DNA of 64,000 nt from Runella sp. (GTDB lineage: Bacteria > Bacteroidota > Bacteroidia > Cytophagales > Spirosomataceae), in NCBI GenBank assembly GCA_023254175.1, contig JALQYJ010000107.1:62001-126000 (forward strand). The letters run 5' to 3'. A model generated the notes under the pieces. That model was not told where the DNA came from. It saw nothing but the letters and a program-made list of their open reading frames with translations, and did not search any database. Every line of letters begins with the position of its first letter. Positions within the stretch are counted from its first letter, which is position 1. Below, one piece after another: positions 52,375 through 61,453 of this stretch. The position numbers were made by a program, and so were the translations under genes.

Positions 52375-53370
52375 TTACTTTTTAAATACCCAATGAAAAA
52401 AACGTTTATGAAACGAACGCTGGAGTTGAAGCAGCTTTATTGCCCAAGTGGAAGGCAGGACAAAAAGTAAAATACTCCACCCGAGTAAAATACTACTTTT
52501 TCGTTCAATAGCCAAGAAAAATGTTTCTCGGATGGCTGCCCCACGTCCTTGGCCATCCAGAATTAAGAGGCTTTTCTCAACAAAATCATTATTTAATAAT
52601 ATTTCATTAAGTTTTATTAGCCGAGCGGTAGGTAAAAGGGGGCCTAAACGTTGACGAACTTCAATAAAACTGTTGACCATGACGATGCGGTTACGCGTCA
52701 TACTGGTATGATGTAGTCGCATTAGTGGTAACGTGTTGGGCAGGTCCAAATACTTGAATTGAACGTTTTTGTAGCAGCACCGAATCCAAAACTCCCAGTC
52801 TTCGCAAGAGGGTAAATCTTCCGTAAAAAGCCCAGTTACTTTTTCTATTGTAGTGCGCCGCATCACGGGCATGGGGGGCATAATGACGCATGAAATTACT
52901 AAAAACGGCAAAAGGTCTATTCCTGCACCCGATTTATTGAGTGTCCAAGGGGTATTTTTGTGTTGGGGCGAAAAAATAAGTTCTGAGGTTCCGTCGTAAA
53001 AATAACGCAACCCACCATAGACAAGCTCCACTTTGGGATGTGCTTCTAAATACGCCGTGTGGTGTTGGAGCTTGTCGGGCTGCAATAAATCATCAGAATC
53101 CAGAAATTGAATATATTTACCCGTGGTAGCCCCGATTCCCGTATTTCGAGCGGCAGGGAGTCCTTTGTTTTGCTGGTACACATAACGGATACGAAAATCA
53201 CTTTTTACAAATGCCTGTACAACCTCAGCGCTATTGTCGGTAGAGCCATCATCCACTACAATGCACTCCCAATTTTGAAGTGTTTGGCGTTGAAGGCTTT
53301 CTAAGGTTTCGCCGATAAATCGTCCGTAATTATAACACGGAACAATAACTGAAACCAAGGGTTGGTTCAT
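52375..53370 (-). CDS. Family 2 glycosyltransferase
   Basis: A 331-residue GT-A enzyme. VSVIVPCYNYGRFIGETLES is the opening, CIVVDDGSTDNSAEVV binds the nucleotide, and the metal motif is DSDD in YIQFLDSDDLLQPD. GLPAARNTGIGATTGKY is the usual GT2 block. The C-terminus has one or two hydrophobic segments (SSILLGWSILLFVLPSTWAI) that may dock it to the membrane. It is expected to add a sugar to a lipid-linked glycan. Adjacent to the polysialyltransferase-like gene and the Pse genes, so probably part of the same surface glycan. Confidence 0.88.
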   Translation of the reverse strand: MNQPLVSVIVPCYNYGRFIGETLESLQRQTLQNWECIVVDDGSTDNSAEVVQAFVKSDFRIRYVYQQNKGLPAARNTGIGATTGKYIQFLDSDDLLQPDKLQHHTAYLEAHPKVELVYGGLRYFYDGTSELIFSPQHKNTPWTLNKSGAGIDLLPFLVISCVIMPPMPVMRRTTIEKVTGLFTEDLPSCEDWEFWIRCCYKNVQFKYLDLPNTLPLMRLHHTSMTRNRIVMVNSFIEVRQRLGPLLPTARLIKLNEILLNNDFVEKSLLILDGQGRGAAIRETFFLAIERKSSILLGWSILLFVLPSTWAIKLLQLQRSFHKRFFHWVFKK

Positions 53371-53394
53371 TAGGTAGTAATTTTGAGATGGATA

Positions 53395-54411
53395 TTACAA
53401 ATAAGTAATATTTTCGAGGTAAAAATTGGGTAATAAGTGCCCAAAACTCTCAAAAATGGGCTGGTCTTGGCAACAAATTTTGTAGATACTCACCACCTCC
53501 GAACCAGCCAAATGAGCATAAAGTCCAACACTACTGATACATACATATATAACGGGGCGCTGACCGAGGGCAATCTGTTCGATAGAATCAGAGGCGCCTA
53601 GTGTATAGAGGCTTGCTTTCCCTGCAAGTTTTTGCTGCATAAATTCTTGAATCGCCTGCAATGACCCTTGACCCTGCGCAGGGTGGAATTTTTGGTGAAT
53701 ACGGGTAAATCCGCGCTTGAGCGCATCGGCCACAATGACCTCAATCCACCGAAGGTACGTAGTGGGAGTTAGGCCGTAATGGTCGTAGATATTGTCGTGA
53801 ACAATAACGCACTGGTACTTTTCATCGGATGAAATTATTGGAAAAGGCAAACCGACGACTTGGAGGCTAGGAAGCGTAGGGAACGAGTGTTTTGATACGC
53901 CATACGCACCTAAATAACACCCCAATTGTGTGGTAAAAAAGCTACGATTTGGGCGGTTTCTTCGTCCAAAATTGAGAAAATAAAGTATCGAACGAAGCGG
54001 ATTAAAGGGCTTCTGAATGTCCCACTCTGCGGGGGGGCGATAAGCGACTAACCCTTCCTCAATATAATAGTAGCCCAGGCACTTTGTGTGGGTCACCATA
54101 AGGTGAAAAATACTGCTGTACGCATGAGCCGCATACAAAATAAAAGGTTGGTGCTGAGTAGCTTTGCTAAGCCACTGGTCAAATTTCTTTAGTTTTTTCC
54201 AAGATTTCCAAAAAGCGATTTGAACGGCAAATGAGTCCGTCGGATAATGGCTAAAAGGAAGTTTGATGGCAGGGTACGTATCGTCGGGCGGAAAAAAATT
54301 ACGACTAATAAGAAGGGTGACTGCTTCGACAGGAATCTTTTCGAGGCGAATCACCTCCAAAGCCATAAAATACGTGATAGGACTATGGACGTTGAATAAA
54401 TGTCGAGTCAT
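53395..54411 (-). CDS. Polysialyltransferase-like glycosyltransferase
   Basis: A 338-residue protein I place, with caution, in the bacterial sialyl/polysialyltransferase-like group (GT52-type fold). The clues are YYYIEEGLVAYRPP (the family has YIEDG-like), FTRIHQKFHPAQG (a Lys-x-His-Pro-type nucleotide-sugar motif) and the C-terminal VCISSVGLYAHLAGSEVVSI, which resembles the SS-x-x-x-x-A element. It has no membrane segment and no signal. It lies inside a nonulosonate locus, so a CMP-activated nonulosonate is a natural donor. Alternatively it is an unrelated GT-B enzyme. Its start diverges from the + strand methyltransferase gene. Confidence 0.45.
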   Translation of the reverse strand: MTRHLFNVHSPITYFMALEVIRLEKIPVEAVTLLISRNFFPPDDTYPAIKLPFSHYPTDSFAVQIAFWKSWKKLKKFDQWLSKATQHQPFILYAAHAYSSIFHLMVTHTKCLGYYYIEEGLVAYRPPAEWDIQKPFNPLRSILYFLNFGRRNRPNRSFFTTQLGCYLGAYGVSKHSFPTLPSLQVVGLPFPIISSDEKYQCVIVHDNIYDHYGLTPTTYLRWIEVIVADALKRGFTRIHQKFHPAQGQGSLQAIQEFMQQKLAGKASLYTLGASDSIEQIALGQRPVIYVCISSVGLYAHLAGSEVVSIYKICCQDQPIFESFGHLLPNFYLENITYL

Positions 54412-54505
54412 GAAAATAATATCACTTGGTCACAAAATTGAAATCCTCAGATTGCCAAAGTTAGGAATAAAAGTAGCCTAGGCCAAAAACGACTGCTATT
54501 TGCTC

Positions 54506-54513
54506 TATCTTTG
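54506..54513 (+). promoter_or_regulatory. -7 box for the embedded methyltransferase gene
   Basis: TATCTTTG matches TAnnTTTG. It overlaps the upstream TTG at 54511 and so argues that translation begins at the ATG at 54556, 42 bases downstream. Confidence 0.45.
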
Positions 54514-54555
54514 TACTCTTTTTCAACTAATCATTCAAAGAAACGCCCATTTTTT

Positions 54556-55278
54556 ATGTCACTTATCGGAAAAATATATCGCCAGATAGAGCCATTGATT
54601 GAAATTTTTTATCGGACTACTCGCCAATCTAAAACGGCTGCCGACCCAAGCCAATGGAAAGAACAAGCACAAAAAGGAGAATTTGCATTCCACAAAAACG
54701 ATACGTGGCGTCAAACGGAAGGGTTTTTACAGCAGACGAGTGTATTGTTTAAATCATGGGGATTTGAAGCCGATGAATTTGAGGGACAAATAGTGTTAGA
54801 TGTGGGTGCAGGAAGTATGCTTCGTGGTAAATATTTCAAAAATGCCAAGTTGGTGGCTTTAGAACCGATGGCAGATGATGTATTGCGCGAAATTCCGTGG
54901 ACTGATTTACAGGATGCCTGGAAAGTGTTTTCAACTCCCGCCGAGCAATCCATTCCAGAATTGGTAGGGCAAGTTGATTTTATATTTAGTATCAATGTAC
55001 TTGATCATTGTTATAATTTTGACGAAATCATCGCCAATCTGTACACTTATCTCAAACCTGGTGCAAGGGCATTTTTATCGTTTGATGAGCACTATGTAAC
55101 CAATAAAATGCACCCGTTGATTTTAACTGAAACCATCTGTCCGCCAATTTTTGAAAAGGCTGGCTTTAAAATTGAAAAATTTAATAAAGGCTTTGAAGGT
55201 CAAGCAGCGGAAGTAATGAAAGTTTCGACCTATGGGCACGGACAAACTTGTCTCAATTATTGGTTAAGGAAACCATAA
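54556..55278 (+). CDS. Class I SAM-dependent methyltransferase
   Basis: A 240-residue cytoplasmic enzyme from the ATG at 54556; a frame from TTG 54511 overlaps the promoter and is rejected. The SAM-binding glycine loop is VLDVGAGSMLRGKY, followed by the acidic end of strand 2 (LVALEPMADDV) and strand 4 (DFIFSINVLDHC), the Rossmann order of class I enzymes. The first 60 residues, KIYRQIEPLIEIFYRTTRQS, are an N-terminal helix. It is the only plus-strand gene inside the minus-strand glycan locus and converges with the flippase with one base between stops. It probably modifies a sugar or a lipid carrier; the substrate is unknown. Confidence 0.8.
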   Translation: MSLIGKIYRQIEPLIEIFYRTTRQSKTAADPSQWKEQAQKGEFAFHKNDTWRQTEGFLQQTSVLFKSWGFEADEFEGQIVLDVGAGSMLRGKYFKNAKLVALEPMADDVLREIPWTDLQDAWKVFSTPAEQSIPELVGQVDFIFSINVLDHCYNFDEIIANLYTYLKPGARAFLSFDEHYVTNKMHPLILTETICPPIFEKAGFKIEKFNKGFEGQAAEVMKVSTYGHGQTCLNYWLRKP

Positions 55279-55279
55279 A

Positions 55280-56794
55280 TTATCGTTCAGGTTTACTCAC
55301 TATTCCCCAGATTTTTTGATAGATAGTTTTACACTGTTGGTTAAATTCTGGGGAATACCCAATCAAATAAAACCCTCCTACAAACAGCGCCGTAAGCGTG
55401 ACTGAACGGTAGGCCATATCTCCTAAGACGGCCATGGGATTGCCTGATAAACTTGGCAATAAACTCACTAACCCAAATGTAACTGCTCCCATCGCAATTA
55501 CAATGATGTTTTTTGAGTTAAAAGGCTGAAAGCCAAATAAGTACCAAAGTAAAACGTAGCGGCATAAGTTGTAAATTAATACTGAAATCACTGCCCCAAT
55601 TGCCGCACCTTCAATTCCAAAAATAGGAATTAATTGATGATTCAACAATACCGTACAAAAAATGAGTACGATGAAGAAAATCGTATCCAAATAATAATAT
55701 TTTGAGGTGTTAAGAATAGTGCCGTTGATGCCAGTAGCCATGTCCAACACCTTTGAAAGGCCAATCCATACAATCACCCATCGACCTGCTTCGTAAGCAG
55801 GAGGTAAAAATTCGAAAATGTTATCGAGATTAACGCAAATTCCCAAAAATACCCATAACCCTATGAACAACTGAACGAGGCAACTCTTTTGGTAAATTTT
55901 GGCAATATTTTCGTGGTCGTTATTTTTCCAAGCTTCGGCTACGATGGTTCCTGCAATGAGCTGCATCGCAATCATGGGCATAGCGATGACCGTGCCAAAG
56001 AACGAGGCTGTACTATAGACTCCTACCGCATTCAAATCGAGCATATCGGTAATCATGATTTTGTCGATATAAAGGACAATTTGCGAAGATAAAGAGGCAA
56101 CGATAGAGAGTGCGCAAAACTTAAGAATGGGTAGTAATAAGTGGGATTGTTTCAAAAAACCATAATCAGGTCGTAATGAAAATCGCCCTTCGCGAATTGT
56201 TTTTAGCACAATAAGTAGCATTGGGAGCGAAATGCCCACACACCAAATGAGCATGAATTGGTCGAAATTAATCCACCGAAAGGCGTACAATAACGCCACA
56301 ACCAGATTATTGAGACGCAGTACAAACTGACTCAAAAACGTACCCGTCACAGAATCATAATGCAAACGAGAGTAAACGTCAAAGACGTTGAATATCAGCA
56401 TAAAAGCGGATATAGGTAGCAAATAGGGATAATAGTTAACCAAAAGAATCGACTTCTTTTGGTACTCCTCGATAAGTCCCTCTTTGAAAAACCAAAGTCC
56501 GATGACAACGATGACAAAACCAATTAACGAAAATGTCAGCGCCAAGAATAGATAGCCGTGGTCATGGGTTTTGGCATCACGGAAGTAGGGGAAATAACGG
56601 GTGCCTGCCCCGTTAAATCCAAGATTAGCAAATAAGGGCAGCAGTAGCATCAACGACAAAAAGAGGCTGATTAGCCCATTTTGGTCAGTCGCAAAGAAAT
56701 TAGGAATAACATATCCTTGCGTGACTAAGCCAACTGCTGCGCTTAGATAAGAAAAAATAGTACTTTGAAACGTCTGTTTTTTGATTTGGGCCAT
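55280..56794 (-). CDS. Oligosaccharide flippase (Wzx-like)
   Basis: A 504-residue polytopic membrane protein of the MATE/MOP superfamily with about 14 predicted helices (for example LISLFLSLMLLLPLFANLGF near residue 40 and KSIVSKP-like basic C-terminus). It is expected to move a lipid-linked oligosaccharide across the inner membrane. The start at 56794 (MAQIKKQTFQSTIFSYLSAA) is chosen because the upstream frame to 56821 overlaps pseI. The pseI stop is two bases earlier, so the genes are coupled. No polymerase gene (wzy) is recognised near it. Confidence 0.85.
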   Translation of the reverse strand: MAQIKKQTFQSTIFSYLSAAVGLVTQGYVIPNFFATDQNGLISLFLSLMLLLPLFANLGFNGAGTRYFPYFRDAKTHDHGYLFLALTFSLIGFVIVVIGLWFFKEGLIEEYQKKSILLVNYYPYLLPISAFMLIFNVFDVYSRLHYDSVTGTFLSQFVLRLNNLVVALLYAFRWINFDQFMLIWCVGISLPMLLIVLKTIREGRFSLRPDYGFLKQSHLLLPILKFCALSIVASLSSQIVLYIDKIMITDMLDLNAVGVYSTASFFGTVIAMPMIAMQLIAGTIVAEAWKNNDHENIAKIYQKSCLVQLFIGLWVFLGICVNLDNIFEFLPPAYEAGRWVIVWIGLSKVLDMATGINGTILNTSKYYYLDTIFFIVLIFCTVLLNHQLIPIFGIEGAAIGAVISVLIYNLCRYVLLWYLFGFQPFNSKNIIVIAMGAVTFGLVSLLPSLSGNPMAVLGDMAYRSVTLTALFVGGFYLIGYSPEFNQQCKTIYQKIWGIVSKPER

Positions 56795-56796
56795 TC

Positions 56797-57861
56797 CTAT
56801 GACGAGGCAATTAGCCCCCATTCTAATGCGGTTCCAGCTTCAATGTCGCACGAAGCATGACTTTGTAAAATTTGGTCGTAATAACGAGTATGCAAGCCAT
56901 TGGCAGGACGGATACTACGGACATTTTCCGCCGTAAATGCTTCTCCCGCTTTTATATCCTTCACCACATAAAGCGAACGTTTGAACTGAAGGCTTTTCTG
57001 CTCTTTGGCCGACAGGTCGTAGTTAACTCGCCCCATTGCTAAAAAAGCACGCTCCGATTCAACCACCAAGGCGTTAATTTCCTCAGGTTCAAGAGAAAAT
57101 GCAGAATCTACGCCTCCATCAGCTCTACGTAACGTGAAGTGTTTTTCAATGACTCGTGCCCCCAAGGCTACCGAAGCCACAGCAGCGCCAATGCCCATGG
57201 TGTGGTCCGAGAGCCCAACAGGGCATCGGAAAAGTTCACGCATGTGCGGAATGGTCAGCAAGTGCGTATTTTCAGGACTTGCGGGGTAGGTACTGGTACA
57301 TTTGAGGAGTACTAGTTGGGTGCAACCATTGTTTTTGAGTACTTGGACGGACTCTTGAATATCGGCAATACTGGCAACTCCCGTACTCATGATGATAGGC
57401 TTGCTCGTTTGAGCCACTTTTTTGAGAAGGGTATGATCGGTATTCTCAAACGAAGCAATTTTGTAACACGGGACATCCAGTGATTCTAGAAAATCAACGG
57501 CTGTTAAATCAAAAGGGCTACTAAAAGCAAGCATCCCTAAAGACTTGGCGCGTTCAAAAATAGGCCCATGCCATTCCCAAGGAGTGTATGCTTGTTGGTA
57601 TAATTGGTGCAAATTTTGATTTTTCCAAAGAGAGTTGTCATCACGAATATAAAATTCGTCTGATTTGCCATTAAACGTAATCGTATCAGCCGTATATGTT
57701 TGAAGTTTGAGCGCATGAGCACCTGCTTTTGCTGCTGCATCTACCAATTCAAACGCTCGTTCGAGCGATTGATTATGATTACCCGACATTTCGGCGATAA
57801 TAAATGGCCGATGATTGAGGCCGATGGTCACGTGACCAATTTGAATTTCGTTGGCAAACAT
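56797..57861 (-). CDS. pseI: Pseudaminic acid synthase (NeuB/PseI family)
   Basis: A 354-residue cytoplasmic enzyme that condenses a 2,4-diacetamido-hexose with phosphoenolpyruvate to give a nonulosonate. The NeuB TIM barrel (residues 1-275) begins IIAEMSGNHNQSLERAFELV and has KLQTYTADTITFNGKSDEF; active-site signatures include KCTSTYPASPENTHL and GLSDHTMGIGAAVASVALGA. The C-terminal SAF/antifreeze-like domain is near residues 285-350 (GEAFTAENVRSIRPANGLHT). The gene order points to PseI rather than NeuB or LegI. The gap to the upstream GNAT gene is 53 bases. Confidence 0.9.
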   Translation of the reverse strand: MFANEIQIGHVTIGLNHRPFIIAEMSGNHNQSLERAFELVDAAAKAGAHALKLQTYTADTITFNGKSDEFYIRDDNSLWKNQNLHQLYQQAYTPWEWHGPIFERAKSLGMLAFSSPFDLTAVDFLESLDVPCYKIASFENTDHTLLKKVAQTSKPIIMSTGVASIADIQESVQVLKNNGCTQLVLLKCTSTYPASPENTHLLTIPHMRELFRCPVGLSDHTMGIGAAVASVALGARVIEKHFTLRRADGGVDSAFSLEPEEINALVVESERAFLAMGRVNYDLSAKEQKSLQFKRSLYVVKDIKAGEAFTAENVRSIRPANGLHTRYYDQILQSHASCDIEAGTALEWGLIASS

Positions 57862-57914
57862 TATCGTTTTTTAATTTATTGTTGAAGAACGGGGCTAAAG
57901 CCACCATAGTTCAG

Positions 57915-58928
57915 TCAGTTAGGGTTGTTACGGGCTTCTAGTCTATAAATTTCATCATCATTGTATTGTACCGTAAACCCCGCTCGTTCAAAGGCTTTTT
58001 TAGAAGCTACGTTGGCAAGTTTGATATAGGCAATGATGCTACTTTCGGTTTCAAATGTCTCAAAAAATGCTTGAATACTTTGTGCTATCATGGAAGTAGC
58101 AAATCCATTACCTCTAAAATGGCTAGCAATTGAGATACCAATTACGGATTCATCGCCGTTTTGATCAATTCTAACCTGTCCAACTGGCTGTTTTAAATGG
58201 TTCTCAAATACCAACATCAGGCTATTAGGAGCGTGTATTTTTTTCAAAAACCAGTCAATGTGTTTATCATACGGAATGGGAGCAGAATTGAAAGAATTTT
58301 TTCGAGTTTCCTCATCATTTGCCCATTCAAAGTATAAATCAACATCTGAGGAAGTTGCCTTTCGGAAAGTAAGCCTTCGATTCAATTTTGAGTGAATAAG
58401 CACGTCAATAAATCGTCCATCAAAAAAACAATGCTCTTTGAGTCGAGCTTCAAGTTGAAAGCCAGACTTTTCAAGAACTGGGTATAAATGAGGTCTTACA
58501 TCAAAAGCATAGGTGAATAGTTTGTGAAAGTTTACTTCGGTAAAACCTACTTCTTCAATCAATTGCAAATAATTGTACCAAAATTCCTCGAAAAAGTCTT
58601 TTTCGAGGTTTGTATTCATCAGAAAAGATATTTCGGCGTATTTATCAGCCCAGTTAATGTGAACCAAACCGCCATAGGCAACAAGCTGCCCTTCTTTGAG
58701 TAAGGAAAAAAGAAGCTGAGAAGGCTGGACTTGCTCAAAAAGAGCACTCACAGTCGTGGCAAAATAAGCTTCTTGGGCTTCTACGGTCAGTGGGTGCGAC
58801 TGGCGCAGGTGGTAAATTTGCTCATTTCGCCACTGCCGAATTAAATATTTGTCTTCGTCTCGTAAAGGTACTAGCTGGTATGTTCCACTCTCAAAAATTT
58901 GACGAGATAAACATTTATAATTTCTCAT
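57915..58928 (-). CDS. Tandem GNAT acetyltransferase (PseH-like)
   Basis: A 337-residue cytoplasmic protein with two GNAT folds. The first (residues about 15-185) begins YQLVPLRDEDKYLIRQWRNE. The second (about 190-337) begins LTFRKATSSDVDLYFEWAND and contains TRKNSFNSAPIPYDKHIDWF, with the acetyl-CoA loop in FRGNGFATSMIAQSI. The second half is like the acetyltransferase half of PseG-PseH fusions that adds the 4-N-acetyl group. The first half is unusual. The start overlaps the pseF stop by 14 bases, so they are coupled. No hydrolase (PseG) domain is visible in it. Confidence 0.75.
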   Translation of the reverse strand: MRNYKCLSRQIFESGTYQLVPLRDEDKYLIRQWRNEQIYHLRQSHPLTVEAQEAYFATTVSALFEQVQPSQLLFSLLKEGQLVAYGGLVHINWADKYAEISFLMNTNLEKDFFEEFWYNYLQLIEEVGFTEVNFHKLFTYAFDVRPHLYPVLEKSGFQLEARLKEHCFFDGRFIDVLIHSKLNRRLTFRKATSSDVDLYFEWANDEETRKNSFNSAPIPYDKHIDWFLKKIHAPNSLMLVFENHLKQPVGQVRIDQNGDESVIGISIASHFRGNGFATSMIAQSIQAFFETFETESSIIAYIKLANVASKKAFERAGFTVQYNDDEIYRLEARNNPN

Positions 58929-59610
58929 ATAATAGTTGGTATTTCAACTCAGCCAATTTCCAGTCTTGTTCATTATCAATATCCTGCGCTGCAAGTTCGG
59001 AGATTTCGATACAGCTTGTGTTGTTTGTCATGAGACGCCCTTGGCGGATGAAAGTGGGTACGTCAAAAAAATAAAACTGGCCAGCATCATGAAAGCAAGG
59101 TTCTAAATCTTGTGAACGCGTATTAATATATTGCGGCTCTCGTAGGATAAATTTGCTTTCTGGGGTCTGAACTAAGCACCGTTGAATGGGGTATGAAAAT
59201 CGTACGACTGGAAAAACGGTATCGAAAACTCCCTCTTTTAGTATTTTTGAGGCTTGCTGCAATAATTCTGTTGATATGAAAGGAGCAGTTGGGTAAATGC
59301 AACAAGCAGTACTGAAGCCTCTCCCAAGTTGCTGGTATGTATCAAGTACTTCGTTGATAACTTCTGCGGTTGTTGCAAAATCATCTGACGCTTTTTGTGA
59401 ACGTTGAAAAGGCACTTTTGCTCCGTATTTTTGGGCGATTTGTGTAATTTCAGGGTCATCAGTCGATACCATTACTTCGTCAAAAAGTTTGCTGGCAAGA
59501 GCCGTTTCAATGCTGTACGCAATGATTGGTTTTCCCAAAAAATCTTTAATGTTTTTACGGGGAATGCGCTTACTGCCGCCTCTTGCCGTAATGATGGCGA
59601 TACAGCTCAT
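58915..59610 (-). CDS. pseF: Pseudaminic acid CMP-transferase (PseF)
   Basis: A 231-residue cytidylyltransferase that activates the nonulosonate as CMP-sugar. The N-terminal motif IITARGGSKRIPRKNIKDFL binds CTP, followed by GKPIIAYSIETAL. TDDPEITQIAQKYGAKVPF and RSQKASDDFATTAEV match NeuA/PseF, and CIYPTAPFISTELL the later block. Length fits PseF (about 230). Its stop overlaps the start of the GNAT gene; the methylase stop is 6 bases upstream, so all are one transcript. Confidence 0.9.
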   Translation of the reverse strand: MSCIAIITARGGSKRIPRKNIKDFLGKPIIAYSIETALASKLFDEVMVSTDDPEITQIAQKYGAKVPFQRSQKASDDFATTAEVINEVLDTYQQLGRGFSTACCIYPTAPFISTELLQQASKILKEGVFDTVFPVVRFSYPIQRCLVQTPESKFILREPQYINTRSQDLEPCFHDAGQFYFFDVPTFIRQGRLMTNNTSCIEISELAAQDIDNEQDWKLAELKYQLLYEKL

Positions 59611-59616
59611 AAGCTA

Positions 59617-60261
59617 TTATTTTTCCAAAAGGTACATATAGTCTACGTTTCCTTGCTGTGAGGCAGACACATAGGGATACATTTTACGGTATATTTCTTT
59701 GAGCTGAGGAAAGTTTTCTTGAAAAATTTTACTGTAATCAGCCTTCCACAAAAATCCTTCGTTACCACGATAGTTAATGTTGACCAAAGAGCTGGCAAAG
59801 TATTCAAAACCCCAGATGTATTTTTTGCTACAACGCACCATTTCTGACATGATTCGCGGTAAATCATCAGGTGCGATGTGAATAAGCACGCCGTTTGTCA
59901 CTACCACATCAAAGTAGTCGTCTTTGAAAGGAATATCAAAACCAGACCCTTGAATGATGTTTACGTTTTTGACGATTTCTTTGGCTTTTTCTACCGCGTA
60001 GTGTTGTAGCTCAATTCCGTATAAATTGGTGAATCCCATTTCTTGGAGACACCGTAATTGTAGCCCAATGTTACAGCCCACTTCTAAGATTCTGACATCC
60101 TTAGGAAGATTACGAAGGCACTCTGCGTTCATTTCAGTTTTAGTGAATCCCCATTCGTGTCGATAAAAATCGTCGTATTGGGCTGATGTCCAGTTGTTTC
60201 TGTCAGAATAGGCTTTGCCAAACTCTCCGCTCCAAAACGCTTCCTGTGTGGTTGTTGACAT
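59617..60261 (-). CDS. Pseudaminic acid biosynthesis-associated methylase
   Basis: A 214-residue class I methyltransferase starting at the ATG at 60261 (MSTTTQEAFWSGEFGKAYSD); a longer frame from 60288 overlaps pseC by 20 bases and is less likely. The SAM loop is ILEVGCNIGLQL, with the acidic residue in LYGIELQHYAVEK, and DVVVTNGVLIHIAPDDLPR follows. The start pattern EAFWSGEFG-x-x-Y-x-x-RN is the one found in methylases that accompany Pse genes (TIGR03587-type). Methylation would be of the sugar or its acceptor. Sits between pseC and pseF with gaps of 7 and 6 bases. Confidence 0.85.
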   Translation of the reverse strand: MSTTTQEAFWSGEFGKAYSDRNNWTSAQYDDFYRHEWGFTKTEMNAECLRNLPKDVRILEVGCNIGLQLRCLQEMGFTNLYGIELQHYAVEKAKEIVKNVNIIQGSGFDIPFKDDYFDVVVTNGVLIHIAPDDLPRIMSEMVRCSKKYIWGFEYFASSLVNINYRGNEGFLWKADYSKIFQENFPQLKEIYRKMYPYVSASQQGNVDYMYLLEK

Positions 60262-60268
60262 AATGTTT

Positions 60269-61453
60269 TTATGAATGATAAAAATCAATAATTGTTTGAA
60301 TCACCAATGCTTGTTGGGCCGCTGTAAGGGTAGGGTACATCGGCAAACTCAGGCAGTGACGGTAATAGGTTTCGGAGGCTGGTAAATCGCCTTCTTGCCA
60401 TCCTTGGGCACGATAATAGGGCATCAAGTGGCAAGGAATGTAATGAACTTGGGCAAAAATCTGGTGTTCGCGTAAGTGACTATAAAGCCCCAAACGGTTC
60501 TCTACTTCTACCACATAAAGGTGATATGCGTGGCCTTCTACCACGCCCGATTGACCTTTGATAAACGGCAATCCTGCAAAAGCTGCGCTATAAACTTGGG
60601 CAATTTCACGACGACGCGCGAGCCCTTCGTCGGCTCTCGCTAATTGAGAAATGCCCAATGCTGCCTGAAAATCGGTAAGGCGATAATTAAAACCTAGCGT
60701 TTGCATTTCCATGTACCAGCCTGGATAGCTGGTGGCTTGCTCGTCGCCAGTGGCAAAAGTAATAGAGTTTTGGAAGCTATTTACATCGCGACTGATGCCG
60801 TGGGTACGAAGTGCCAGCAACTTTTGGTAAAGTGAGGCGTTGTTGGTGGTAATCATTCCTCCTTCTCCGCAAGCAATGTGCTTGACGGGGTGAAAAGAGA
60901 AAATAGCTAAATCCGCAAACTGTCCGTTTCCGCAGCGCTGCATTTGCCCTTGGCTATCGTTGAAATAACCTCCTGGTGCATGGCAAGCATCTTCAATAAT
61001 CCACAAGTCGTACTCATTTGCAAGTGCTCTAAAAGCCTCTAAATCTACAGCGCGGCCCGCAAAATCTACGGGGATAACTCCTCGGTAGGTTCCTTTTGGA
61101 GAGGAGGCTAGCAGGTTACGTACCGCGTTGATGTCCAATAAATACGTGTCGGGGTCAATGTCAACAAAAACAACTTCTCCACCGCAGTAGCGAACGCAGT
61201 TGGCGGAAGCTGCAAAGGTAATTGGCGTGGTAATCACTTTTTGGCCTTCGGTTACGTCCAATGCCAGCGCACATAAATGCAACGCGGCCGTTCCGTTGGC
61301 CACGGCTACGGCGTATTTTGCCCCGACATATTCCGCAAATGCGACCTCAAATTGGTGTATAGTAGGCCCTTGTGTCAGCAAATCAGCGCGCAATGCGTTG
61401 GTCACTACCTCAATATCGACGTCGGTGATATGTTGTCTTCCGTAAGGAATCAT
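60269..61453 (-). CDS. pseC: UDP-4-keto-hexose aminotransferase (PseC)
   Basis: A 394-residue PLP enzyme of the DegT/DnrJ/EryC1 family that aminates C4 of the UDP-4-keto sugar made by PseB. AVAVANGTAALHLCALALDV binds the phosphate, IIEDACHAPGG holds the Asp/His pair over the ring and FSFHPVKHIACGEGGMI has the Schiff-base Lys. DIDPDTYLLDINAVRNLL and NYRLTDFQAALG are standard. Its ATG overlaps the pseB stop (ATGA), so the two are translationally coupled, as in known Pse operons. Confidence 0.92.
   Translation of the reverse strand: MIPYGRQHITDVDIEVVTNALRADLLTQGPTIHQFEVAFAEYVGAKYAVAVANGTAALHLCALALDVTEGQKVITTPITFAASANCVRYCGGEVVFVDIDPDTYLLDINAVRNLLASSPKGTYRGVIPVDFAGRAVDLEAFRALANEYDLWIIEDACHAPGGYFNDSQGQMQRCGNGQFADLAIFSFHPVKHIACGEGGMITTNNASLYQKLLALRTHGISRDVNSFQNSITFATGDEQATSYPGWYMEMQTLGFNYRLTDFQAALGISQLARADEGLARRREIAQVYSAAFAGLPFIKGQSGVVEGHAYHLYVVEVENRLGLYSHLREHQIFAQVHYIPCHLMPYYRAQGWQEGDLPASETYYRHCLSLPMYPTLTAAQQALVIQTIIDFYHS

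Noticed and set aside
56886-56900. AGTATGCAAGC inside pseI, like the MarR operator half
   Set aside because: It lies within coding sequence, lacks the second half-site and has no promoter.
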